The translations under genes were made by a program, and so were the position numbers. The notes beneath the pieces are model-generated. The model worked only from the letters and a program-made list of their open reading frames with translations, searched no databases and was not told the DNA's origin. Positions 9,932-18,113 of a DNA stretch of 37,618 nt are shown here, one piece after another (position 1 is the stretch's first letter; each line of letters opens with the position of its first letter). This stretch comes from Bacteroidota bacterium. Its GTDB lineage: Bacteria; Bacteroidota; Bacteroidia; Chitinophagales; Chitinophagaceae. The DNA is taken from NCBI GenBank assembly GCA_963169635.1, contig CAUJDL010000021.1:1-37618 (forward strand), read 5' to 3'.

Positions 9932-11355
9932 TCACTTAAACCTAAAGGCACATTAACTGCAAGGCCACCATCTGATGTTTCTTTATATTTTGTATTCATA
10001 TCTAAAGCTGTTTGCCACATTGTTTGTACTACTTTATCTAAACTTACAATAGCAAAATCTGGTGTACTTTGTAATGCTAATTGCGATGCTGTAATTGCTT
10101 TTATTGCACCCATTGTATTTCTTTCTATACAAGGTATTTGTACTAAACCACCAATTGGGTCGCAGGTTAAACCTAAATGATGTTCCATAGCAATTTCTGC
10201 TGCCATTAATGCTTGTTTTTGCGAGCCTCCTAACACTTCTGTTAATGCACCTGCTGCCATTGCTGATGATACACCAATTTCTGCTTGACAACCTCCCATT
10301 GCTGCAGATATTGTTGCACCTTTTTTAAATATACTTCCTATTTCTGCAGCAGTCAGTAAAAACTGAATAATTTTTTCGTCATTATTACCATTACAAAATG
10401 TAATATAATATTGTAGTACAGCAGGAATTACACCTGCTGCTCCATTTGTTGGTGCTGTTACTACTCTGCCAAATGCTGCATTCTCTTCATTTACTGCTAA
10501 GGCAAAACAACTTACCCAATCTAATATATACTGAAAGCCAGCACCTCCTTGTTTAATTACATTTTGCCATTCATCGTAATTATTGTAAGGCTTATTATTG
10601 GTTAATTTTTTATTTAAATTAAAAGCTCTTCGTTTTACTTGTAAGCCACCTGGTAATTCTCCACTTGCATGGCATCCTCTATACATACAATCTCTCATGG
10701 TATGCCAAATTTTTATTAAGCCTTGTTTTATTTCTTCATCCTTACGCCATGTAAGTTCATTTTCATATACAACTTCATAAATGTGTAAGCCAGTTTTCAT
10801 ACACCAGTGCAATAATTCGTTAGAATTATTAATAGGAAAAGGAAGATTTACTGAAGTACTTGCATTGGCTTCTGTTTCTCCTTCTTTAACTACAAATCCT
10901 CCACCAATAGAAAAATATGTTTCGGTAAATTGCTGTCCATCTTTTGTTGTAATTACAAACGACATTCCATTTGGATGAAAGGGTAATGACTCTTTCATTA
11001 AAAAATGAATATGCTCCGCAGGATTAAAATTTATTACTACTGAATTATCTAACAATAATTGATGATTTGTTCTGATATTTTGAATTGTTGGATTAATACT
11101 ATTAACATCAATCGATTCTGGATGTTGGCCACATAAACCAAGCATTACAGCTATATCTGTACCATGTCCTTTACCTGTTTTTGCCAATGAGCCATATAAT
11201 AATACTGTGATAGCAGCAACTTGCTCTAAACTTGTTGTTTGTTTAATATTATCTATACATTGTAAGGCTGCTTTCCATGGACCTAAAGTATGACTGCTTG
11301 AAGGACCTACACCAATTTTAAACATATCAAACACAGATATAGCTTCGTGTGGCAT
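9925..11355 (-). CDS. sdaA: L-serine ammonia-lyase, iron-sulfur dependent, single chain
   Basis: A 476-residue L-serine dehydratase that converts serine to pyruvate and ammonia using a [4Fe-4S] cluster. The N-terminal beta domain has the GPSSSHT motif at residues 17-23. The C-terminal alpha domain contains the cluster cysteines in [16 protein letters not shown] and IPCIERN, and the ATISAAMGG loop. Both domains lie in one chain, as in E. coli SdaA and unlike the split Bacillus enzyme. The gene overlaps the metal-receptor-like gene downstream. A -7-like box lies about 38 bases before the start. Confident. Confidence 0.95.
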   Translation of the reverse strand: MPHEAISVFDMFKIGVGPSSSHTLGPWKAALQCIDNIKQTTSLEQVAAITVLLYGSLAKTGKGHGTDIAVMLGLCGQHPESIDVNSINPTIQNIRTNHQLLLDNSVVINFNPAEHIHFLMKESLPFHPNGMSFVITTKDGQQFTETYFSIGGGFVVKEGETEANASTSVNLPFPINNSNELLHWCMKTGLHIYEVVYENELTWRKDEEIKQGLIKIWHTMRDCMYRGCHASGELPGGLQVKRRAFNLNKKLTNNKPYNNYDEWQNVIKQGGAGFQYILDWVSCFALAVNEENAAFGRVVTAPTNGAAGVIPAVLQYYITFCNGNNDEKIIQFLLTAAEIGSIFKKGATISAAMGGCQAEIGVSSAMAAGALTEVLGGSQKQALMAAEIAMEHHLGLTCDPIGGLVQIPCIERNTMGAIKAITASQLALQSTPDFAIVSLDKVVQTMWQTALDMNTKYKETSDGGLAVNVPLGLSEC

Positions 11356-11392
11356 AAAATTGAAATAATAATTTTTAAATAATTTTTCTGTT

Positions 11393-11400
11393 CAAAATTA
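11393..11400 (-). promoter_or_regulatory. Putative sdaA -7 box
   Basis: TAATTTTG on the minus strand fits TAnnTTTG and lies 38 bases upstream of the sdaA ATG. No clear -33 TTG at 19-21 bases. Confidence 0.4.
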
Positions 11401-11473
11401 TACAATAAAAATCTTACTATAGAAATATATTCATACTAAGTAGTAAGTTTTACTGTTAAACAATTTAGTCTAT

Positions 11474-11481
11474 TACATTTG
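11474..11481 (+). promoter_or_regulatory. Putative aroK -7 box
   Basis: TACATTTG fits the Bacteroidota -7 consensus and lies 15 bases before the aroK ATG, predicting a very short leader. The same box at a similar distance precedes hxpB. Confidence 0.45.
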
Positions 11482-11496
11482 CTTTAATTTTTATTT

Positions 11497-12006
11497 ATGA
11501 AAATATTTATAGTAGGTATGATGGGTAGTGGAAAAAGCTTTTTGTGCAAACAAATTGCTAAAGCATTGCACATTGCAGATGCAGATATTGATTTGATGAT
11601 AACTCAACAAGAACAAACTACTATAGAGCAAATATTTTCTACAAAAGGAGAAGCATATTTTAGAACCCTTGAAACAAATTATTTAAGAACCTTTGAACAT
11701 AAAAATAATTTTGTATTAGCTACAGGTGGTGGTACTGCTTGTTTTAATAACAATATACAATGGATGAATGAACAAGGAACAACTATTTGGCTTAATGAGC
11801 CTATTAATATTTTAGTAGAAAGATTGTACAACAAACAGCAACACAATCGTCCATTAATAAAAGATTTAGACAAACCAGCACTTACAAATTTTCTTTCTAC
11901 ATTATTAAATAAAAGACAACAGTTTTATGAACAAGCCAACATTATTTATAATAGTAATCAACCATTAGAAGAACTTATCTTACAATTAAAATCAATTAAC
12001 TCATAA
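11497..12006 (+). CDS. aroK: Shikimate kinase
   Basis: A 169-residue P-loop kinase that phosphorylates shikimate at the 3-position in the chorismate pathway. The Walker A loop is GMMGSGKS at residues 7-14. The shikimate-site acidic residue follows in DADIDLMI, then GEAYFRTLE (binding Arg and Glu), the ATGGGT Walker B/glycine loop, and the lid Arg in NRPLI. Length is normal for AroK (about 170). It is separated by only 5 bases from the DUF423 gene, so the two are likely co-transcribed. No other aromatic pathway gene is nearby. Confidence 0.95.
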   Translation: MKIFIVGMMGSGKSFLCKQIAKALHIADADIDLMITQQEQTTIEQIFSTKGEAYFRTLETNYLRTFEHKNNFVLATGGGTACFNNNIQWMNEQGTTIWLNEPINILVERLYNKQQHNRPLIKDLDKPALTNFLSTLLNKRQQFYEQANIIYNSNQPLEELILQLKSINS

Positions 12007-12011
12007 ATTTT

Positions 12012-12395
12012 ATGCATAAAAAATATTTAATTATAGCAGCATTATTAGGAGCAGTAAGTGTAGCATTAGGTGCATTTGCAGCACATGGTTTAAAAAAAAT
12101 TGCCACCGAACAAATTATTACTGTTTTTGAAACTGGTGTAAAGTATCAGTTTTATCATGTATTTGCATTAATAGCAGTGGGTGTTTTGTATCAACAATTT
12201 ACCAATAAATTTATTAAAAATGCTGGACTATTTTTTATTTTAGGTATAATACTTTTTAGTGGTTCATTGTATTTACACACATTAAAAGAAATAAAAAATA
12301 TACCATCCTTATCATGGGTAGTTTTTATTACGCCATTGGGTGGTATATCTTTTATAATTGGTTGGATATTATTAGCATTAGGCATTAAAAAATAA
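12012..12395 (+). CDS. DUF423 family small membrane protein
   Basis: A 127-residue integral membrane protein with four predicted hydrophobic helices (near residues 5-25, 43-60, 69-88 and 101-124). The N-terminal GAVSVALGAFAAHGLKK and the FYHVFALIAVG segment are the usual DUF423 (YgdD/YwdK) signature. Members are widespread and their function is not established. It follows aroK by 5 bases and converges on the cytochrome b fusion gene, with a gap of 27 bases that holds no obvious terminator. Confidence 0.9.
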   Translation: MHKKYLIIAALLGAVSVALGAFAAHGLKKIATEQIITVFETGVKYQFYHVFALIAVGVLYQQFTNKFIKNAGLFFILGIILFSGSLYLHTLKEIKNIPSLSWVVFITPLGGISFIIGWILLALGIKK

Positions 12396-12422
12396 TGCTT
12401 ACATGTATGCTATAAAATTAGG

Positions 12423-14378
12423 CTAATGTTCAGCTACAACTAATTTTCCATCTTTTAAAATTACAAAAGTACCATCGCCTTTTTTAAGTTGCACATTACT
12501 TATGTTTAATTGCTTATCAGGAAAAGCAGTTTCTACTAATTGTACATCTACCAAATCTTGCTCTAATACTAATTGAGAATAAATAAACATAGCAATATCG
12601 TGTCTTAAACCTCTTGGTGTAAACTCTTTTTCAAACAACACTTTTTTATCTGAAGAAGAGGATATTTTTAATTTTACGGTACTTCTTTTTTTAACAACAG
12701 GGTTTAAAGCTCTCATGTGTACAGCACCTGTAGATTGTTGTTCATACTCTTGTGGTGAAGAAATATATTTAAAATTAACTATCAACATTTTTTCTGCAGG
12801 ATTAAAGAAACGAACAGTAGTACTGCTTAGTGGAAGCATTAAAGCAAAAAACAATGTCATAATTATTACAGATAAAATATGATTGCCTTTTAAATGATCG
12901 GCAATATTAAATTTAGCTTTCATTTTATCTGCAGCTTCTGGCTCTTGAAAAAAGCTAACTAATTTTTCTTTAGTATATTGAGTAAGTGTAAATAATTTTA
13001 GTTTAGAAGCATCGTATTTTTTAGAAAATGTTGGTGGTCTTTTTCTTAAAAATCTTTCTGTAGTCCATGTTTTACCTAATCTGTAATAGCAATCTTCACA
13101 ACTTAATATAGCCACTTTTTTACTATTATTTTCCAATATTTCTTGTACATCTCTTGGCATTACACTACCACTACAAGGTACTCTATAATGTACTACATTT
13201 AACTCATTAGGAATTTCTGGTTCAGGAAAATAGCTACAACTAAATAATGTAACATCTGCTTTTTCTTGAAGTTGTAATGCTAATTGAGGAAAATGAGGAT
13301 GCGATATAGCATGTTCATCGCAAGAGCCAATACATATTGCACAGCCAACACATTTATCTGGCGATAAAATTGCTTTTCTTTTGCCATTTACTGTAAGCAT
13401 ATCAATTGCTTCAAAAGGACAATCGTAAGAGCAAAGATTACATGCATCGCATTTTTCTAAATCAATATAAACAGGTGGGTTATTTTTTCTTTTAATGATA
13501 TAAGGTATAATACAAAGAATAATTCCAGAGCCTATTAGTATTAACCAATTTTGATTTACTGTAAATATTTTCATTAAATAATATCCAAAGTAATAATACC
13601 AATCAAAAGTAGTTTGTATAGGTAAGTTAGAAGCTTGTGCAGGAGGATCGCTTTGTACAGGAACTACTATTGATATAATACCTAATGCTATGAAAACATA
13701 AATCATTAATTTTTTAGGAGGAAAAATTTTTGGTTTAGATAGTCTTAAAATATGTATCCAAATAACTATTACAGTAACTAATGATAACACAATATGTCCA
13801 AATAATGCTACTTTAAAAAATCCACCAACAGTATTTAAATCATTTAATAAAAATGCACCTGCAATAGAAGGGTCAAAAATGGGTAAGCTAGAAAATAATT
13901 TTGCTGTTAAATAACCTGCAAGTTTTGCTTTTTGGTCCCACACTAAAATAAAACCTGTAACACCAATAGTAATAACAATTAAGAAAGATATAATACCACT
14001 AATCCAAGAAACTAATCTTTTAAATTTAGATGTAAATAATGTATGTAGTAAGTGTAATAAAATAAATATTACCAATAAATCAGAAGAGTATCTATGAATA
14101 CTTCTCATCCAACCATTAAAAAAATTAGCTGACATATTATTGACAGAGTCCCAAGCTAAACGAGGATTAATGTTGTAAAAAATAAAAATATAAATACCCG
14201 AAATACAGGCTACAGTAAAAAGAAAAATAGTGATACCACCTAAATAATATAAAGGATTTAATTCTGTAGAATATATTTTACCCATTAAAGAAGAAAACCT
14301 TTGAAACATTTGATGTCCATAAGATAATTGTTTTTCTTGTTGATTTTCTTTAGGTGAATTGTTAGTTTGTTTCTTCAT
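12423..14378 (-). CDS. Cytochrome b / 2[4Fe-4S] ferredoxin / MvhD-like fusion protein
   Basis: A 651-residue multidomain membrane redox protein. Residues about 45-290 form a cytochrome b-like core: two His pairs each 14 apart (H95/H109 and H195/H209) suit bis-His ligation of two b haems. Residues 258-261 read FDWY after a Pro-rich DPPAQASNLP segment, at the place of the PEWY quinol-site motif. Residues 310-353 hold two [4Fe-4S] motifs (C310, C313, C316, C320; C343, C346, C349, C353). Residues about 375-450 resemble the MvhD/FlpD iron-sulfur domain (C381, PCSGSV with C402, SCEDC with C427 and C430, then YYRLGK). A further helix at about 499-518 leads to a C-terminal domain that should face outward. 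The start overlaps the SCO gene by 17 bases. Last gene of the oxidase-like operon. No Rieske protein or hydrogenase is nearby. The domains are clear; the electron path is inferred. Confidence 0.85.
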   Translation of the reverse strand: MKKQTNNSPKENQQEKQLSYGHQMFQRFSSLMGKIYSTELNPLYYLGGITIFLFTVACISGIYIFIFYNINPRLAWDSVNNMSANFFNGWMRSIHRYSSDLLVIFILLHLLHTLFTSKFKRLVSWISGIISFLIVITIGVTGFILVWDQKAKLAGYLTAKLFSSLPIFDPSIAGAFLLNDLNTVGGFFKVALFGHIVLSLVTVIVIWIHILRLSKPKIFPPKKLMIYVFIALGIISIVVPVQSDPPAQASNLPIQTTFDWYYYFGYYLMKIFTVNQNWLILIGSGIILCIIPYIIKRKNNPPVYIDLEKCDACNLCSYDCPFEAIDMLTVNGKRKAILSPDKCVGCAICIGSCDEHAISHPHFPQLALQLQEKADVTLFSCSYFPEPEIPNELNVVHYRVPCSGSVMPRDVQEILENNSKKVAILSCEDCYYRLGKTWTTERFLRKRPPTFSKKYDASKLKLFTLTQYTKEKLVSFFQEPEAADKMKAKFNIADHLKGNHILSVIIMTLFFALMLPLSSTTVRFFNPAEKMLIVNFKYISSPQEYEQQSTGAVHMRALNPVVKKRSTVKLKISSSSDKKVLFEKEFTPRGLRHDIAMFIYSQLVLEQDLVDVQLVETAFPDKQLNISNVQLKKGDGTFVILKDGKLVVAEH

Positions 14379-15123
14379 AATGATTCTTTGAAATAATAAA
14401 GGATTTTAAGAATATCCAACTTACAAATACAATAATTAATGCACCTGCAGAAGTTGAAATAATAAATCGCCAATCTATTTTATAAGTTTTTAAAACTGGG
14501 TCGTAGCCAAAACATCTTAAATAAAATCCATTAAATAATCCTGGTCTTGTTTTTTCTGCCATTGCTTCTATTACAGCTAATTTAATATCTTTTTTAGCAG
14601 GGTTTACACCATAAATAAATCTAGAAATTTTGCCAGAAGGAGTTAATACAATTAAAATTGAGGGATGATTAAATTCTTTTGTATTAGCATTATAATCGTA
14701 TTCGTAACCAATAGAAGACATTAATTTTTCAATATCAGTTGCCGAAGCAGAAAGTGTTCTCCAAATATTTCCATCCATTTTCCAACGAGCTTCATAATTA
14801 GCTAAATCTTCTTGTTTATCGCTACTATCAAAAGAAAAACTAACCATGGTAAAATCTTTACCAATTGTACCTAATTCTGCAATTACATTTTGTACACCAT
14901 TACTTATTACACCACATAATGAATGGCATTTAGTATAAACAGGAGAAATGATTAAAGGCTTTTTTCCAAGTAAAGAAGATAACTGAAATGTATTTCCTTT
15001 TGCATCAAAAACATTTATATCTGCTACTTGTTGAGAAAGGTATTTTTTTTCATCAGGAAAATTGAATGAGCTTAATAAAAGCCATACTAATACTAATAAA
15101 CATAAATTTACATGCTTCATCAT
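14362..15123 (-). CDS. SCO1/SenC-type copper chaperone, membrane anchored
   Basis: A 253-residue thioredoxin-fold protein with an N-terminal signal or anchor (LCLLVLVWLLLSSF) and a second hydrophobic helix near residues 220-240. The copper site is visible as TKCHSLCG (C-x3-C) and the distal His in FNHPSILIV. SCO proteins load the CuA centre of subunit II or maintain its thiols, which fits the CuA protein encoded two genes upstream. The C-terminal helix is extra compared with many SCO proteins and may tether it to the complex. The gene follows subunit I after an 80-base gap containing a hairpin, and its end overlaps the cytochrome b fusion. Confidence 0.92.
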   Translation of the reverse strand: MMKHVNLCLLVLVWLLLSSFNFPDEKKYLSQQVADINVFDAKGNTFQLSSLLGKKPLIISPVYTKCHSLCGVISNGVQNVIAELGTIGKDFTMVSFSFDSSDKQEDLANYEARWKMDGNIWRTLSASATDIEKLMSSIGYEYDYNANTKEFNHPSILIVLTPSGKISRFIYGVNPAKKDIKLAVIEAMAEKTRPGLFNGFYLRCFGYDPVLKTYKIDWRFIISTSAGALIIVFVSWIFLKSFIISKNHYEETN

Positions 15124-15151
15124 ATCAACCTTAAATTAAAAAACCAAAGTA

Positions 15152-15187
15152 TAGGAGTTTCAACATATTGCTATATTGAAACTCCTA
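15152..15187 (-). terminator. Intercistronic hairpin between subunit I and SCO genes
   Basis: A perfect 12-bp stem TAGGAGTTTCAA/TTGAAACTCCTA with a 12-base loop. A run of six T comes only about 9 bases after the stem on the minus strand, so it may be a partial terminator or an mRNA-stabilising structure that sets different levels of the two operon halves. Confidence 0.5.
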
Positions 15188-15203
15188 ATTATTTTATTTG
15201 GTT

Positions 15204-16874
15204 TTAGTTTACATTCCATGTTGCAGCTAACCACTTCCAGTTAAGGAAGAATAGTGCAATAAATACTAACAAGAAAATTAATGTTAGTATAAGGGTTCCA
15301 GGAGCCTCATAACCTTTGTGCTCTTTTGTTGGTTGCGGTGCTAAAGGAGAAATTTTAAGTTGCATATCTTGTGGACCATTTACTTTAGGACCAAAGAAAA
15401 CAGAAATTACAACAATTAAAATCCATATAAGGGTTGATAAAAATGCAATAGAGCCACCCAACATCATTAATGCCCAGAAAAAGTCAACAGCAGGATTAAA
15501 GTTGTGAGTGAAAGGACCACCAGAGAAAGTAGAATCCCAATGTCTTCTAGGAACTCCTAATTGTCCTAATACAATCATAGAAATAGATAATAATGCAATA
15601 CCTATAAAAAATAACCAAGGTTGCCATTGAGCCCATTTAAATCCTACAATTTTTCTTCTAAAAATTAAAGGAATTAAATAGTAAGTAATACCCATAAATG
15701 TAAGTGTAGTACCAATTACTACAGTACCTTTAAAGTGTCCTGGAATAGCAATAGTATTATGAACAATAATATTTGTTTGTTCCATACCAAAAATTACTCC
15801 TGTTGTACCACCAATAAAACCAAAACCAATTACTGCTAAAATAATTGCAGCAAATGCAGGGTTGCCCCATGGTGCTTTTGATAGCCATTGAAATAATCCT
15901 TTATTATAACCCCATCTTCTTTGTGCTACTTCAAAAGATGAAGGAACAGCAAAAGCATGTATCATAGATGCTAATACAGCTAAGTACATAGCATAACTTG
16001 TGTTCCAAACTTTCCAAGCACTACTTACACCTGGATCTGTTAATAAGTGGTGAGCAGACGCTAAACAAATAAATAAAATGTATAACACAAATGCAGAACG
16101 AGATACTCTTTCATTGATAGATGTACCACCAACAGATAAGAAAGAAACCATGTACCAAATAGATACCATTGCAGCCACATTAATTTGTTGAGAAGAGTGA
16201 CCTAAACCCCACCAAATTAATTTATACATTGCTGGGTCTATATTATCTATTAATCCTAATGACCATAAGAATGTAGGAATATAAATAATAGCACCAGTAG
16301 CTAAAGTAATTACAGCAATAATTGCAGCAGTCATTAAACCATAAGTAACTAATGGCATTGTTTCGCCATAACTTTTTTCTCTTCTGGCAATCATTAAATT
16401 ACCAAAAAATAAAACTACAGCAACCAGTGCACCAACTGCAAATAATATAATACCTAAATAATATAATGGATGAGCTTTTAATGGTGTATATGAAGTAAGC
16501 ATTACATCTGCTTTACCCATTAGAATAATAGTGTTAGACATTACTAAACCTGCTACCATTAAACCAAATGCAACCCATCCCCATTTTGGTGCACAAAATC
16601 TGGTATTTAAAATAACAGTAGAACCAAAATATAAACCTGCTATTTCAAAAAATATAATCCAAAAAATAAGTGCATTTAATCCATGAAAAGTTGTTAATCT
16701 ATAATACCATTCAGCATTTAATAAATGCACAGGCTGGTATCTGGTAAAAACTAATAAAATAGCTGCAACTACAGCAAGTAATAAAGAGATAACAGCAAAT
16801 ACTGCATTAGCTCTTATTAATTTTTCTGATTGTAGATCTACTTTAAATCCTGTTATATCGCATGTACGAAACAT
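15204..16874 (-). CDS. B-type (ba3-like) heme-copper reductase subunit I lacking the active-site Tyr
   Basis: A 556-residue, roughly 13-helix membrane protein that aligns along its length with ba3-type oxidase subunit I (FHGLNALIFW, PLVTYG, DPGVSSAWKVWN, VHNTIAIPGHF, GVPRRHW). CuB ligands are H226 (LGHSSQQ) plus H275 and H276 (SAHHLL); the high-spin haem ligand is H380. Two key positions differ. The Tyr that is cross-linked to CuB His in oxygen reductases (H-x3-Y) is Gln230. The helix X low-spin haem His (GHFH) is Lys382 (GHFK), opposite the conserved helix II H64. Tyr241 at the next K-channel position is kept. Loss of the Tyr is characteristic of nitric oxide reductases in this superfamily, so the substrate may be NO rather than oxygen. 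It lies 18 bases after subunit II. Family sure; reaction inferred. Confidence 0.9.
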   Translation of the reverse strand: MFRTCDITGFKVDLQSEKLIRANAVFAVISLLLAVVAAILLVFTRYQPVHLLNAEWYYRLTTFHGLNALIFWIIFFEIAGLYFGSTVILNTRFCAPKWGWVAFGLMVAGLVMSNTIILMGKADVMLTSYTPLKAHPLYYLGIILFAVGALVAVVLFFGNLMIARREKSYGETMPLVTYGLMTAAIIAVITLATGAIIYIPTFLWSLGLIDNIDPAMYKLIWWGLGHSSQQINVAAMVSIWYMVSFLSVGGTSINERVSRSAFVLYILFICLASAHHLLTDPGVSSAWKVWNTSYAMYLAVLASMIHAFAVPSSFEVAQRRWGYNKGLFQWLSKAPWGNPAFAAIILAVIGFGFIGGTTGVIFGMEQTNIIVHNTIAIPGHFKGTVVIGTTLTFMGITYYLIPLIFRRKIVGFKWAQWQPWLFFIGIALLSISMIVLGQLGVPRRHWDSTFSGGPFTHNFNPAVDFFWALMMLGGSIAFLSTLIWILIVVISVFFGPKVNGPQDMQLKISPLAPQPTKEHKGYEAPGTLILTLIFLLVFIALFFLNWKWLAATWNVN

Positions 16875-16892
16875 AGTAAGTGTTTTTAGGTT

Positions 16893-17816
16893 TTATTTTA
16901 ATGATTTTATATAGGCTATCACATTTTCTACATCTTCATCTGTTAAAGGAAATACAGGCATAGGAGTTTTTTCAAAACCCACAGTTAATTTTTGTTGTGG
17001 TGTTCTGATAGATTCTGTAATATATGCTTCATCTACTTTTACAGTAATTTGTTTGCCATTTTCTATTACATGTTCTTCTTTACCAAATAAGCCATTCCAA
17101 GCTGGTGCAAGTTGGCTTGTGCCATCTGTTTTATGACAAGCTGCACAACCTTTTAAAGTATAAACTTGTTCTCCTAATAAGGCCTTTTCTGCTTCTGTTA
17201 ATACTTTACCTTCTGTAGCTGAAGAAGGTTGTGGGTCTGGAGCTTTTTTCAAATTTTCGTATCCATACAATTTTAAATCTTCTTCTTTTTCTATAACTAC
17301 AATTCTACCAATCATTGTATGGTGGCCTATTCCACAAAACTCATTACAAATTACTTTATACTCACCTGCTTCTGTTGGTTTAAATTCTAATACATAATCG
17401 TATCCTGGAAAAACCTGAAAGTTCATATTTACAGGCTGAATAGAAAATCCATGTAATAAATCTTTAGATGAAATATGGAATTTATATGATTGATCTTTTT
17501 GTAAAATCAATGCAGGACTCCATCTCCACATTTCACTTAAAATAAAAACATCTGTATTTGGTTGAGGGCGAACAACTGGTACACCATTATCTACACCAAC
17601 CATATTTTTCTTTATGTAAGCTTCGCTAAGTTTAGCAAATTCTGTTGTGCTTGTTCTGTAGGTAATGCTAGAAGGATTTTGTTTTCCATAAACGTGCCAC
17701 ATAATCATCCAAATAAATAGGGATATACAAAGTATTAAGGCAATAACCATCCACATTTTTTCGTCTTTGGCTACTTTTTTATGATACCAACCTTCTGCTG
17801 GGCTAAGTAAACTCAT
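16893..17816 (-). CDS. Heme-copper reductase subunit II: CuA domain fused to cytochrome c
   Basis: A 307-residue protein with one N-terminal membrane helix (about residues 20-44). A cupredoxin CuA domain follows: the first His in DLLHGFSI and the classic C-x3-C-x3-H-x2-M in CNEFCGIGHHTM. A C-terminal class I cytochrome c domain has the haem motif CAACH and a probable axial Met in MPVFPLTD. This is the caa3-like arrangement, letting the complex take electrons from a soluble or membrane cytochrome c through haem c to CuA. It lies 28 bases after the 62-residue gene and 18 before subunit I. Presence of an intact CuA argues against a cNOR- or cbb3-type partner and for a ba3/eNOR-like complex. Confidence 0.95.
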   Translation of the reverse strand: MSLLSPAEGWYHKKVAKDEKMWMVIALILCISLFIWMIMWHVYGKQNPSSITYRTSTTEFAKLSEAYIKKNMVGVDNGVPVVRPQPNTDVFILSEMWRWSPALILQKDQSYKFHISSKDLLHGFSIQPVNMNFQVFPGYDYVLEFKPTEAGEYKVICNEFCGIGHHTMIGRIVVIEKEEDLKLYGYENLKKAPDPQPSSATEGKVLTEAEKALLGEQVYTLKGCAACHKTDGTSQLAPAWNGLFGKEEHVIENGKQITVKVDEAYITESIRTPQQKLTVGFEKTPMPVFPLTDEDVENVIAYIKSLK

Positions 17817-17844
17817 AAGATTAATTTTTTAAGGTAAAAGATTT

Positions 17845-18033
17845 TTATTTAAGGAGATTTTGTTTAATTTCTTCTGGTATTGTAGGTAAATTAGATAACT
17901 CCATTACACCCCACAATAAATAGAAGATAGCATAAATTGTTACGCCAAGAAAGAGCAGTAACATAAAGTCGTCCATGATAATTTTACCAAAGTTGACTTT
18001 TGAATTTTCATCTTTGTTTTGTGTGTTTTCCAT
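17845..18033 (-). CDS. Small single-helix membrane protein, first gene of the reductase operon
   Basis: A 62-residue protein: a charged N-terminal stretch, one hydrophobic helix (DFMLLLFLGVTIYAIFYLLW, about residues 22-41), and a short tail. It begins the operon and precedes subunit II by 28 bases. Size and position recall the one-helix accessory subunits (IIa of ba3 oxidase, CcoQ of cbb3), so a structural subunit is likely, but I see no motif that fixes it. The putative promoter lies about 30 bases upstream. Codon use resembles its neighbours. Confidence 0.8.
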   Translation of the reverse strand: MENTQNKDENSKVNFGKIIMDDFMLLLFLGVTIYAIFYLLWGVMELSNLPTIPEEIKQNLLK

Positions 18034-18063
18034 ATTAATTAATTTGTTTTAACTTATTATTTA

Positions 18064-18078
18064 CAAATCTAATTAGAT
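18064..18078 (-). promoter_or_regulatory. Putative promoter of the reductase operon, overlapping a palindrome
   Basis: TAGATTTG (18071-18064, minus strand) fits the -7 consensus. It is overlapped by a perfect 12-base palindrome ATCTAATTAGAT (18067-18078). No TTG is seen at the usual -33 distance, which would suit an activator-dependent promoter. Confidence 0.45.
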
Positions 18079-18113
18079 ATGAAATGAAATTTTGGAATTA
18101 AGGGTATTAATAT

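Noticed and set aside
12396..12422. Terminator between the convergent DUF423 and cytochrome b fusion genes
   Set aside because: Only a short TACATGTA palindrome without a T-run is present.
12423..14378. Hydrogenase or heterodisulfide reductase locus, suggested by the MvhD-like domain
   Set aside because: No hydrogenase or Hdr subunit is nearby; the neighbours are CuA oxidase-type genes.
15204..18033. cbb3-type oxidase reading of the operon
   Set aside because: There are no CcoO or CcoP genes, subunit II has a CuA site, and subunit I matches ba3-type sequences.
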